From CAZASK01 sp964487845 (GTDB taxonomy: Bacteria > Chlamydiota > Chlamydiia > Chlamydiales > FEN-1388), in assembly GCA_964487845.1 (NCBI GenBank), contig CAZASK010000005.1, forward strand, positions 1-64,000: a DNA stretch of 64,000 nucleotides. The letters run 5' to 3'. Below the pieces are notes generated by a model. It was not told the DNA's origin and did not search any database. It was given only the letters and a program-made list of their open reading frames with translations. This document shows positions 41,772 to 49,858 of this stretch, in pieces (the stretch's first letter is position 1; the number at the start of each line of letters is the position of its first letter). Both the position numbers and the translations under genes were made by a program.

Positions 41772-43101
41772 GATCAGTATCGTGAATGATCGCGCTTACA
41801 TTTTTTTGATTGAAGCCTTTGAATCCTTCTTGTCTCTGTAGATTTTCTAAATGGCTGCCAAAAGCCCCCTCTTTCATAAAACGGCTTGCCTGTTCTTGAG
41901 TTATGGAATTGTTTTTCAACAGTCTCTCAAGGCGTGTATGGCTGACTGGCCAAATCTCTGCTTTCGTAAAAGCCTGCTTGAGATAAGAAAAATTACTGAA
42001 AGGAGCCATCATCTGAACGCCTAAGCCTGCCAGGGCTTTCTCAAGGTCGTGAAAAGAAAACTGAGCTTCTAAGTGATGCATCCCCGCTGCAAGCAGAGAC
42101 TCTCCATGCAAGCCACACCACAGGCCTATTGTTCCCAGCTGCGATCGTGGAGGCAATGTGTCGTGTGCAAAATCTACATTCACTTCATCTTCTGCTAAAT
42201 CGACATCGATGAACAAGACAAAACGGGCTATCGTATGTTCCATCACCTGGGCTCCCCACCCTGCTTCTTTCCCTGCATAGAAGCGCTCACGACAGGCAAA
42301 TCCCAAAATTTCAAAGAGTTGAATGATTTGCTTAAAATGACAGCGTGAACTTCGGAATGTATGATGATCATGATTTGCCCATCCCATCCCTACACGATCT
42401 TGCCTACTTTTTTGTATCTGTCCTGCATAATTTTTGGATTGCCAAAATGCTCTTTCCACATCGAGCACAATATGTGCTGCCATGCCTGTGCCGACACAGG
42501 CCGCCATCTCTTCTGCTATTACAATAGCTTGTCTGATATGAGCAATTTCTTCATCAAGAGTATCTGCATGCCGTGGTCTGAGCTGCCATTTCTCATAGAG
42601 GCGATATATTGTAGCCATCGTATCAGGAGAAGTTATGAGGGGCTCTCTACTTCTGCTACCACGCCTTTCTATGACCATCACCTCGACATCACCCTCGCGT
42701 GAGACAATAGAGCGTCTATAGCCAGAGAGCGGAGTGCCTTCGATAAGGCAGCAGAGACCATGCACCATCTGAAAATAGGCAATGCTATCTACCGAGACCG
42801 CCACCGCATACCCAGAGGTTCCTTGTGGCTTTATGACAATAGAGGGTAGTTGAGCTCCTGGATGATGAAAAAAATGATCTTCTACTGCAACAAATCCTGC
42901 GGCTTCTATTTTCTTTTTAAGCTCATCAGACGCTGCTATTTCGATATGATCGATCCAGTCAAACAGCCTTGTATTACACTGAGACGACAGCTTGTCTTGT
43001 AGTTTTCTTAGAAAGGAATTTCGAGAAAGTGCCTGTTGAATCACCTCTTGAAGAAGAAGTTCAGCTTGTGGCTCGCGCTGCCAGTGATACTCGTGAGACA
43101 T
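41746..43101 (-). CDS. Conserved protein with HDHHT motif, unknown function
   Basis: A 451-residue cytoplasmic protein, ATG preceded by AGGGG. The most striking part is VGMGWANHDHHTFRSSRCHF (about residues 255-275), a histidine-rich motif suggestive of metal binding, and later EAGWGAQVMEHTIARFVLFIDVDL. Cysteines and histidines are spread (HFFHHPGAQLPS, GLHGESLLAAGMHHLEAQFS). I recall similar motifs in hypothetical proteins of planctomycetes and chlamydiae, possibly VOC/glyoxalase-like, but no function can be given. It is followed by the heptose genes' terminal gene (rfaE side is downstream, 52 bp). Confidence 0.75.
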   Translation of the reverse strand: MSHEYHWQREPQAELLLQEVIQQALSRNSFLRKLQDKLSSQCNTRLFDWIDHIEIAASDELKKKIEAAGFVAVEDHFFHHPGAQLPSIVIKPQGTSGYAVAVSVDSIAYFQMVHGLCCLIEGTPLSGYRRSIVSREGDVEVMVIERRGSRSREPLITSPDTMATIYRLYEKWQLRPRHADTLDEEIAHIRQAIVIAEEMAACVGTGMAAHIVLDVERAFWQSKNYAGQIQKSRQDRVGMGWANHDHHTFRSSRCHFKQIIQLFEILGFACRERFYAGKEAGWGAQVMEHTIARFVLFIDVDLAEDEVNVDFAHDTLPPRSQLGTIGLWCGLHGESLLAAGMHHLEAQFSFHDLEKALAGLGVQMMAPFSNFSYLKQAFTKAEIWPVSHTRLERLLKNNSITQEQASRFMKEGAFGSHLENLQRQEGFKGFNQKNVSAIIHDTDPRGSVAGA

Positions 43102-43153
43102 AACCCCTGCCTTTTTAACAGAGACCTCTTTATATCGCAGCTGCTACACAAAA

Positions 43154-44428
43154 TCAAGGGAAGACAGCAATTTGACTAGGCTGGCACTCTAAATGGCTAT
43201 ATGACTCTTTATTTTTGGCTAAGAAAATGTAGTCGACATCTTTAAGCGATGCAAGAAGATGAATTATCTCATGATCTGGATCAAGACCATAAACGGCTAC
43301 TACAAGCTCGTGGTTCATTTTCCCAAGATGACGTATCGTTTTAATAAGTTGCGGACTTACTTCACTACATCTATCCAGTTGAAGGAGCGTATATACATGT
43401 CCTTGTAAAGCTTGATTCAATGCACATACCGTGTCATCAGAAAAAATTTTTACATCAGAGTGTTGATCGATACAGCGCCTTGCAACCTCAGGAAGCGTTA
43501 CTGCAGCACACCCTACCTTTTCAACGGCCACATTGGCTGCCATATTCGCAAGTTGTACACACTGCGCCATCGGCAGCCCGTTTGCTACTGCGGTGACAAA
43601 CATAGCAAGAACTGTATCCCCAGCTCCTGTTACATCGCGAACCTCTCTTACCTGCACAGGAAAGTCTTGCGATTTTTCATGAGGAAAATAGAGAGAAATA
43701 CCAAACTCTGATCGTGTAATCATCAGCACATCAACTGAGACTTTTGTGAAGATTTCTTGTGCTATATCTTCAAGAGAGGCCTTGCTGCCAAGACGCGCTG
43801 CAGCAATCGCCTCCGACAAATTTGGCTTCAAAACCGTAGCTCCTGAATACTTCGAAAAATCGATTCCCTTAGGATCACAGATGACAGCAACATTCGCTTT
43901 TTTAGCTTCAGCAATAAGCGATCGTAAAATAGCATCTGTTAAAAAGCCTTTCGCATAATCTGAAATAGCAATGACATCGACATTTCGTACTAACTCTGGA
44001 ATCATACCAAGAGCTTTTCTCTCTACGGCTTCTGAAATATGATTCGGCTGCTCATAATCAACACGCACCATCTGCTGACCGCCTGCTATCACACGCATCT
44101 TCAACGGTGTTACATAGGCAGGATCTTCCAATAATGCCTCTACAGAAATACCTAACTTCTGCATAGCATCTTTGAGCTTGTCACCCTGAACATCTCTCCC
44201 CACACATCCGAATGGCACTGCCTCCATTCCAAGACTGTGAATATTGATGACTACGTTGCCAGCACCTCCTGGTCTGTCATCTTCTCTCTCTACGAGTACT
44301 ACTGGCACCGGTGCTTCGGGAGATATGCGTTTCGATGCACCGAAGGTATATCGATCCAATAAAAAATCGCCAGCTACTAAAATTCGCTTCTTGTGAAGAC
44401 TACGGAAAAGATGCGCCAGCGCTACCAT
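43154..44428 (-). CDS. rfaE: D-glycero-beta-D-manno-heptose-7-phosphate kinase with degenerate C-terminal domain (HldE/RfaE-like)
   Basis: The first ~315 residues are a PfkB/ribokinase-type heptose kinase: LVAGDFLLDRYTFGASKRIS, RPGGAGNVVINIHSLG, SDYAKGFL and the catalytic DVTGAGDTVLAMF. The last ~100 residues align in place with the HldE nucleotidyltransferase domain (ELVVAVYGLD, DVDYIFL), but the HxGH nucleotide-binding motif and flanking loop are missing, so that half is probably inactive. Total 424 residues against ~475 in bifunctional HldE. It overlaps rfaD by 7 bases. Confidence 0.88.
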   Translation of the reverse strand: MVALAHLFRSLHKKRILVAGDFLLDRYTFGASKRISPEAPVPVVLVEREDDRPGGAGNVVINIHSLGMEAVPFGCVGRDVQGDKLKDAMQKLGISVEALLEDPAYVTPLKMRVIAGGQQMVRVDYEQPNHISEAVERKALGMIPELVRNVDVIAISDYAKGFLTDAILRSLIAEAKKANVAVICDPKGIDFSKYSGATVLKPNLSEAIAAARLGSKASLEDIAQEIFTKVSVDVLMITRSEFGISLYFPHEKSQDFPVQVREVRDVTGAGDTVLAMFVTAVANGLPMAQCVQLANMAANVAVEKVGCAAVTLPEVARRCIDQHSDVKIFSDDTVCALNQALQGHVYTLLQLDRCSEVSPQLIKTIRHLGKMNHELVVAVYGLDPDHEIIHLLASLKDVDYIFLAKNKESYSHLECQPSQIAVFP

Positions 44429-45405
44429 CGATTTCCCTCATTGAGATAGTTGAGAACATAATCAGCGACAGCTTCTTTCAGAGGAGTGGCTCGAGAAATA
44501 CCACCAAGAAGCTCATGAGTTTTATCCATCTTTGCTTCTGTAAAACTTTGGTATTTTCCACGTAGATCTGCTGGCATATCAATATAACGGATATTTGGCT
44601 CCTTGCCCAACGCTGAAAAGAGCGCATGTGCGAGATCATTCCAAGAAGCTGCTTGTCCAGTACCAATATTATATATGCCGCCAGCTGAATTTTTTAAAAA
44701 CTCAACAGTCATTCGTGCTACATCCTTTACATATACGAAATCTCTTTGCTGGCCACCATCTTTAAAAAGAGGTGTATCTGATTGGAATAGCTCAATATAT
44801 CCCCGAGCCATAATATCGGCGCGCATTTTCACGATAGCAGAAGCCATACGCCCTTTATGATATTCATTTGGACCATATACATTGAAATACTTCAACCCTA
44901 CTATTTGATTCAAGACGCCCTCTTGCTTGGCCCACAGATCGAAGAGCTGTTTTGAATAGCCATACATATTCAAAGGCTTGAGAACATCGATGCACTCATG
45001 GTCGTCAGAAAATCCGCAAGAGCCATCTCCATAAGTAGCAGCTGAGGATGCATAAATAAAGCGATGGTTATGATGCAACGCATATTCAGCTAACTTTTGC
45101 GTATAGCGATAGTTATTTTCGAGCAAGTAGTTGGCATCAAGCTCTAAGGTATTGGAGCAAGCTCCAAGATGAACGAAAGCTTCAATATCTGCTTCTCGTC
45201 CCTGTAGATAGGTAAAAAGATCCGCCTTATGGATGATGTCGACAAAGCGTTTGCCAACTAGATTTTTCCACTTTTCAGAAGATCCTAGATTGTCGACGAC
45301 CAGGATATTAGTATACCCTTGGCCGTTGAGTTCTTTCACAACACAGGAACCGATAAACCCAGCTCCTCCCGTTACAACAATTAATTTGTCATTGTACAGT
45401 TTCAC
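44422..45405 (-). CDS. rfaD: ADP-L-glycero-D-manno-heptose-6-epimerase
   Basis: A 327-residue extended SDR epimerase: VVTGGAGFIGSCVVKEL (NADP-binding GxxGxxG), catalytic YGYSKQLFD, and NVYGPNEYHKGRMAS and YVKDVARMTVEFL, characteristic of HldD/RfaD. It converts ADP-D,D-heptose to ADP-L,D-heptose for LPS inner core. Chlamydiaceae LOS lacks heptose, so this places the organism in a lineage with a fuller core. It is paired with the kinase-like gene downstream (7-bp overlap); gmhA/gmhB and a heptosyltransferase are not in the window. Confidence 0.93.
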   Translation of the reverse strand: MKLYNDKLIVVTGGAGFIGSCVVKELNGQGYTNILVVDNLGSSEKWKNLVGKRFVDIIHKADLFTYLQGREADIEAFVHLGACSNTLELDANYLLENNYRYTQKLAEYALHHNHRFIYASSAATYGDGSCGFSDDHECIDVLKPLNMYGYSKQLFDLWAKQEGVLNQIVGLKYFNVYGPNEYHKGRMASAIVKMRADIMARGYIELFQSDTPLFKDGGQQRDFVYVKDVARMTVEFLKNSAGGIYNIGTGQAASWNDLAHALFSALGKEPNIRYIDMPADLRGKYQSFTEAKMDKTHELLGGISRATPLKEAVADYVLNYLNEGNRW

Positions 45406-45443
45406 GCCTGTTGCCTATCGGTTCTCGCTATTTAGTTTAGAAA

Positions 45444-45917
45444 CTACTCGCCTGCAGCAACTTCATGCTCAGGGGCTACCTTCACATGAATAGTACAGAG
45501 GATACCCTCTTTTAAGCGAAGAGAAATATCATATACGCCAGTTGCTTTGATAGGATGCTTCAATTGAACAAATCGCTTATCCAATTCAAGACCTGTCTGC
45601 AGTTTAATAGCATCAACGATGTCGAGAGTAGATACGCTTCCATACATGTGACCATCGTGATCGACCTTTACTTGGAAACCTACTGTTTCACCCTCTAGAC
45701 GCTTCGCCATCTCTTCTGCTACTTGGCGATCTGCATCAGCAATTTTCTGTCTTTCATCCTGAAGTTTCTTCTGACGACGCAGAGAATCTTTAGTCGCAAA
45801 GAGAGCAACGCCTTGCGGGATGAGAAAATTAAATGCATAACCTCGTTTTGCAGCAACCACTTCACCTTTTCGGCCTAGGTTTTCTACATCTTCGAGTAAT
45901 AGTAATCGTGTTTGCAT
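45444..45917 (-). CDS. rplI: 50S ribosomal protein bL9
   Basis: A 157-residue bL9: LLLLEDVENLGRKGEVV at the N-terminus and YAFNFLIPQGVALFATKD, with the long central helix and C-terminal domain (GLELDKRFVQLKHPIKATG). It follows GGGAGG at 45922-45930. It is the last gene of the ctc-pth-rpsF-rpsR-rplI block, which precedes the heptose genes on the same strand. Confidence 0.97.
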   Translation of the reverse strand: MQTRLLLLEDVENLGRKGEVVAAKRGYAFNFLIPQGVALFATKDSLRRQKKLQDERQKIADADRQVAEEMAKRLEGETVGFQVKVDHDGHMYGSVSTLDIVDAIKLQTGLELDKRFVQLKHPIKATGVYDISLRLKEGILCTIHVKVAPEHEVAAGE

Positions 45918-45935
45918 GGTATACTTCGTCCTCCC

Positions 45936-46214
45936 TTAAACTTCAGCAACAAATGGAAGCAAAGCCATAAATCTGGCGCGCTTAATTGCTTGAGTAAGTC
46001 TTCGTTGAAAGTAAGCAGAAACCCCAGTTACGCGACGTGGAAGGATTTTGCCTCTCTCAGTGATAAACTTCGCTAATGTTTCGATATCTTTATAATCGAC
46101 TTCTTTAAAATTGCCAGCTACAAATGGGCAACGTTTTTTCTTCTTGAACTTCGGATCAGATGGTTCTGAAGTAGGAGAAGATACTTTTTTTCTTGGATTG
46201 TTCATTCTTGGCAT
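45936..46214 (-). CDS. rpsR: 30S ribosomal protein bS18
   Basis: A 92-residue protein with the bS18 core: VDYKDIETLAKFITERGKILPRRVTGVSAYFQRRLTQAIKRARFMALLPF. It has a basic N-terminal extension with a CPF segment. It lies between rpsF (14 bp) and rplI, the chlamydial order. Confidence 0.97.
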   Translation of the reverse strand: MPRMNNPRKKVSSPTSEPSDPKFKKKKRCPFVAGNFKEVDYKDIETLAKFITERGKILPRRVTGVSAYFQRRLTQAIKRARFMALLPFVAEV

Positions 46215-46228
46215 AGATCAAAAGCCTC

Positions 46229-46570
46229 TTATTGTTCTGGTAGTTGCTTAAACTTCACTTCATCCATAACCCGCGTTGCTCTCAATGTGCAAAAGCGGAT
46301 CAGGTTCTCATTCAACCTGAGTTCCTGCCACATCTCTTTAATGGCAGAAGAGGGTGCGTCGAAATAGACTAAGTAGTAATGACCCTCTTTTTGAGAGCCA
46401 ATTTCATAGGCTAATCTTCTTTTTCCTTGGTCGTGGATCTTCAGGATTTTTCCATCCCGCTTTGTGATCCCTTCTTTAATTTTATCGAAAGTCTTGGTAC
46501 GTGCGTCCTCATTCAACAAAGCTGACACGATGTACATCCCTTCGTATAGACAATGTTTGTCTTCCTTCAT
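46229..46570 (-). CDS. rpsF: 30S ribosomal protein bS6
   Basis: A 113-residue protein with the bS6 ferredoxin-like fold: LYEGMYIVSALLNE, GKRRLAYEIGSQKEGHYYLVYFDA, and RLNENLIRFCTLRA. Its ATG follows the pth stop directly (TAGATG), with GAGGAG in the pth tail as ribosome-binding site, so translation is coupled. Confidence 0.97.
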   Translation of the reverse strand: MKEDKHCLYEGMYIVSALLNEDARTKTFDKIKEGITKRDGKILKIHDQGKRRLAYEIGSQKEGHYYLVYFDAPSSAIKEMWQELRLNENLIRFCTLRATRVMDEVKFKQLPEQ

Positions 46571-47116
46571 CTATTTTCTCCTCAAAATCAACTGCTCTAA
46601 ATATCTGACACCCTCTGCGATACACGCAGGCAGCGCCTGTACTTCTTCTTCTGTAAAACGGCCTAACACATGGTCGGCTAAATCATGAACCCCTCTGCCA
46701 ATGCCAACTCGTAGCCTGGCATACTCTTGGGTACAAAGCGCAGCCTCTATGCTTTTTAGACCGTTGTGGCCTCCAGCGGAGCCTTGTGGACGATACCTCA
46801 TCACACTAAAGGGCAGCGCTACATCATCGACCACTACAACAACCTGTTCTACAGCACGCTTAAAAAAGAGCAGAAATCGTGCTACCGATCTTCCCGACTC
46901 ATTCATATAGGTCTCAGGAAGAAGCAGATCTACCTCTACTCCCTCTATCACCGCTACCGCGTGCTGCGCTTCAAACTTGGGAACTCGCTTAAAACTTGCT
47001 CCATGAGCTTTTGCGAGCCCTTGCACCACCATACACCCCATATTATGTCGAGTCATTTCATACTCTCGTCCTGGATTTCCAAGACCCACAATAAGCTGGC
47101 GTTGCGTGGTATTCAT
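46571..47116 (-). CDS. pth: Peptidyl-tRNA hydrolase
   Basis: A 181-residue Pth: LIVGLGNPGREYEMTRHNMG with catalytic His and Asn, LPETYMNESGRSVARFLLFF, VVVDDVALPF (catalytic Asp), and RPQGSAGGHNGLKSIEAAL. It recycles peptidyl-tRNA. It is one base after the ctc stop and abuts rpsF. Confidence 0.97.
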   Translation of the reverse strand: MNTTQRQLIVGLGNPGREYEMTRHNMGCMVVQGLAKAHGASFKRVPKFEAQHAVAVIEGVEVDLLLPETYMNESGRSVARFLLFFKRAVEQVVVVVDDVALPFSVMRYRPQGSAGGHNGLKSIEAALCTQEYARLRVGIGRGVHDLADHVLGRFTEEEVQALPACIAEGVRYLEQLILRRK

Positions 47117-47117
47117 A

Positions 47118-47681
47118 TTACTTCACAATCGACACAACCACATCTTGTGGCTTTACGAGTGTCACTACACCTTCTGGAAGCACGAGGTCTGCGACTCTCT
47201 TTGCTTGACGCAGATCTAAGTCTTTTACATCCACTTTCAGGCTGTGTGGAATACGATCTGGCAAGCAACGTACTGGAAGATGACGCATCACCTGACGTAG
47301 GTATCCACCACCTTTTACGCCGATACAGTCTACTGCACTCAAGCACTCGATTGGCACTTTTACCTCTACACGCGAATCTTGCTGTAATTCAATAAAGTCA
47401 ATATGCAAAACTGCGTAGGTAGTCACGTGGTATTGTATATCTTTAATAAGAGCACGTACTGTCTTACCAGAAGCATCTTTTAATACACATACAGTAGTAG
47501 ATAAAAATCCCTTTTCTGTCTTGCGTAAGAGCTCATCAATTGCCTCTTTTTTCAAAGACAATCCTTTACCTGGTTGCCCCTTTGAATAGATAATAGCAGG
47601 AATATATCCCGCACGACGCAGCTGTTTCGAATCACACTTCGATGTCTTGCTACGTTCAAAAATTTCAAGTTCTACTTGCAT
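47118..47681 (-). CDS. ctc: 50S ribosomal protein bL25/Ctc
   Basis: The ATG at 47681 has GGAGG at the ideal distance, so I prefer it to an upstream in-frame codon. The 187-residue protein has the L25 N-terminal domain (LRRAGYIPAIIYSKGQPGKGL, LIKDIQYHVTTYAVLHIDFIEL) and the TL5/Ctc C-terminal beta domain. It binds 5S rRNA. It starts the ctc-pth-rpsF-rpsR-rplI run, ~90 bp downstream of prs. Confidence 0.96.
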   Translation of the reverse strand: MQVELEIFERSKTSKCDSKQLRRAGYIPAIIYSKGQPGKGLSLKKEAIDELLRKTEKGFLSTTVCVLKDASGKTVRALIKDIQYHVTTYAVLHIDFIELQQDSRVEVKVPIECLSAVDCIGVKGGGYLRQVMRHLPVRCLPDRIPHSLKVDVKDLDLRQAKRVADLVLPEGVVTLVKPQDVVVSIVK

Positions 47682-47772
47682 GAAGCCTCCTGTCACAGAC
47701 ACCACAAGTACCACACAACGCGTGCGTATACCGTCGATATGCCTAAATTATATTAAATTGCACGAAACTTCT

Positions 47773-48732
47773 TCACTCAGAAGCACCAAACAGTTTGGTG
47801 AGTGCCGCAGAAAAAGCGGATACAGTGGGAACAACGCAAATCTTTTTACATTGTTTGACTGCGTCTGTTGGAGTAATTGTATCACTCGTCAACAGAAGCT
47901 CAATCAAACTCTCTTCAATATGTGACAAAGCATCATCTGCAAAGAGACCATGCGTCACACACGCGAAGATATGATTTGCGCCCTTCTCACGGCATGCTTT
48001 CGCTGCTGACACCAGTGTTCCTGCTGTAGAACACACATCGTCAGCGAGAAGAACGTTTTTTCCTTTTACATCTCCTAAAAAAGTGAGATGATGTACTCGC
48101 TTGGCATCAAGTCTTTTCTTTTCAATACTAGCAAAACTTGTACCAAGCTCTTCAGCATATGAAGCCGCCAAACCTCGAGCTCCTTTATCAGGACCTACCA
48201 CTATGAGTGGCAGCGCATCGAGCTTGCGCTTCTGTATTTCTTTTACAAACAGCTGTCGAGCCGTCACTTGCTCCACAGGAAACCTATAAAAAGCAGGGCT
48301 ATGTTCGGAATGCGCATCCATGAAAATGAGCCGCGCCACCCCTGCTTCTTCTAAACATCTCGCAAACAAACGAGAAGCAACAGAGACTCCTACACTCTCT
48401 GCCTTACTTTGCCTTGTGTAGGCTAGGTAAGTACAAACGAGTATTACCTCAGATACTCCCAGTCGTTTGAGTGTGTCAACCAACAATAACGTCTCTATCA
48501 AATAGTCGTTTGGCGTTACGGGTTGAGATTGTACCACAATCACCCTTTTCGTCAAAATAGGATCTTTTACTTGAACTTCACATTCACCATCAGGAAAGTG
48601 CAGCACCTTTGAGTGAACAACCGGAAGATGCAATGATGCAGCAAGCTCAACGGCAAAAGAAACCATGTGTGGGACAGAGATAATGGTAGTGTGAGGATGA
48701 GATGTTTTTTGTTGGATGGTGAACTCAACCAC
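47773..48732 (-). CDS. prs: Ribose-phosphate pyrophosphokinase-like protein (PRPP synthetase)
   Basis: A 319-residue protein with the PRPP-synthetase architecture: HFPDGECEVQV, VVVQSQ(P), an ATP-loop region, MDAHSEHSPAFYRFP, VGPDKGA and the PRPP motif NVLLADDVCSTAGTL. The usual YFGYARQDR becomes YLAYTRQSK, so it is a divergent copy and may resemble the class found in obligate intracellular bacteria. It supplies PRPP for nucleotide and cofactor synthesis; many Chlamydiaceae import nucleotides and lack much of this metabolism. It precedes ctc. Confidence 0.85.
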   Translation of the reverse strand: MVEFTIQQKTSHPHTTIISVPHMVSFAVELAASLHLPVVHSKVLHFPDGECEVQVKDPILTKRVIVVQSQPVTPNDYLIETLLLVDTLKRLGVSEVILVCTYLAYTRQSKAESVGVSVASRLFARCLEEAGVARLIFMDAHSEHSPAFYRFPVEQVTARQLFVKEIQKRKLDALPLIVVGPDKGARGLAASYAEELGTSFASIEKKRLDAKRVHHLTFLGDVKGKNVLLADDVCSTAGTLVSAAKACREKGANHIFACVTHGLFADDALSHIEESLIELLLTSDTITPTDAVKQCKKICVVPTVSAFSAALTKLFGASE

Positions 48733-48777
48733 TTTTTTGCAACTCCGTCACTTTTTAAAATGGGGTACAAAAAACGT

Positions 48778-48848
48778 TGGGGTGGAGGGATTCGAACCCC
48801 CGCATGGCGATACCAAAAACCGCTGCCTTACCGCTTGGCGACACCCCA
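48778..48848 (-). tRNA. tRNA-Gln (anticodon TTG)
   Basis: The minus strand reads a full cloverleaf: acceptor TGGGGTG/CACCCCA, D-arm with GCCAAGCGGTAAGGC, anticodon stem GCGGT/ATCGC around the loop TTTTGGT (anticodon TTG), and T-arm GGGGGTTCGAATCCCTC. No CCA is encoded. It is about 45 bp upstream of prs. Confidence 0.93.
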
Positions 48849-48930
48849 GCTATTGTGCTCGTAAGACGTGATGTAGATTACTTCACACGCTCAATTTTCT
48901 GCAACACGAAAATCTACACTTGCCTCGATA

Positions 48931-49662
48931 TTATGAAATATCAAGCCCAGAACGTATTTTCAAGCGTCTCATCTTCAACGCATTTTTCGGCTTGCGAATA
49001 AGCACTCTCTGAATATGAGATCGATTTGCAACCACATAATCCACACCAGAATAGAGAGCATAGAGAGCGGCTACCAAGAGCAAGGCGGTACTCAGCTGAA
49101 AGAGGGCTTGATCAGAAAGATGGCCTATCGAATGAGGAATCAACAACAATGTGATTGCAAATGCAGTAATTCCTTGAATCACCGCTTTGATTTTACCGCT
49201 TGGTCTTGCCGCAAGAGCAAACCCTCTCAAGGCACATATTGTCCTCAACGTACTCGTAATTGAATCCCGATAGAGGAACACAAAGACGACAAGCAAGGGA
49301 ATATTGACAGGCGGCTGTGTAAAAGTAAGAAAAATTGATATTCGTGCAATGCTATCAGCCATCGGGTCTAAGATTTTGCCAAGATCAGTTACTTGATTAT
49401 ACTTTCTTGCCAGGTATCCATCAAAAGCATCTGACAGCTCGGAAATCCCCAACAGTAAAAGTAGCACATAGGGAAGTACAATAGAGCTGATTCCAAAATA
49501 TTCATGCTCCAAATAGACCAATAAAAAAATTGGGCTAATGAAGATACGAATGAACGTCAGACAATTCGCAACTGTAAGAATCGTGGGCCCACTTATTGGA
49601 TGATCCACTAACTTGTCGAGTCTTTCATCAATTTTTTCTTGTATTACTTCTCGCTGCGCCAT
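48931..49662 (-). CDS. pgsA: CDP-diacylglycerol--glycerol-3-phosphate 3-phosphatidyltransferase
   Basis: The ATG at 49662 is preceded by AGGAG; upstream codons in the same frame run into a fold-back repeat and are not used. The ~243-residue CDP-alcohol phosphotransferase has 5-6 membrane helices and the motif SDAFDGYLARKYNQVTDLGKILDPMADS (D-x2-D-G-x2-A-R...G...D-x3-D). It makes the phosphatidylglycerol phosphate precursor. In Chlamydia the pgsA copy is also adjacent to glgA. The element of family A sits between them. Confidence 0.93.
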   Translation of the reverse strand: MAQREVIQEKIDERLDKLVDHPISGPTILTVANCLTFIRIFISPIFLLVYLEHEYFGISSIVLPYVLLLLLGISELSDAFDGYLARKYNQVTDLGKILDPMADSIARISIFLTFTQPPVNIPLLVVFVFLYRDSITSTLRTICALRGFALAARPSGKIKAVIQGITAFAITLLLIPHSIGHLSDQALFQLSTALLLVAALYALYSGVDYVVANRSHIQRVLIRKPKNALKMRRLKIRSGLDIS

Positions 49663-49693
49663 GCTCTCCTCACGTCCCACGCATCTGTTCGTA

Positions 49694-49858
49694 GAGGGAA
49701 TTGCAAAACTCACTTTGGAGGCCAAATTCGATGATTTTTTTGTCGGTTCAGTTTTTCGTAAATCGACATATCCTTTTGGCCATAGGCGATTTACGAAAAA
49801 TCTGAATCCGACGAAAAAAGCGCGGATTTAGCCCCAAATGGAGTTTTACAATTCCCTC
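49694..49858. repeat. Fold-back (MITE-like) element, family A, copy 1
   Basis: 165 bp with terminal inverted repeats (GAGGGAATTGCAAAACTC at one end, complement GAGTTTTACAATTCCCTC at the other) and an inner inverted pair (GTCGGTTCAGTTTTTCGTAAAT with ATTTACGAAAAATCTGAATCCGAC). It can fold into one long hairpin and has no coding capacity of its own. It lies between pgsA and the end of glgA; the last ~22 codons and stop of glgA are inside it. A second near-full copy is at 53437-53605. Confidence 0.9.
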
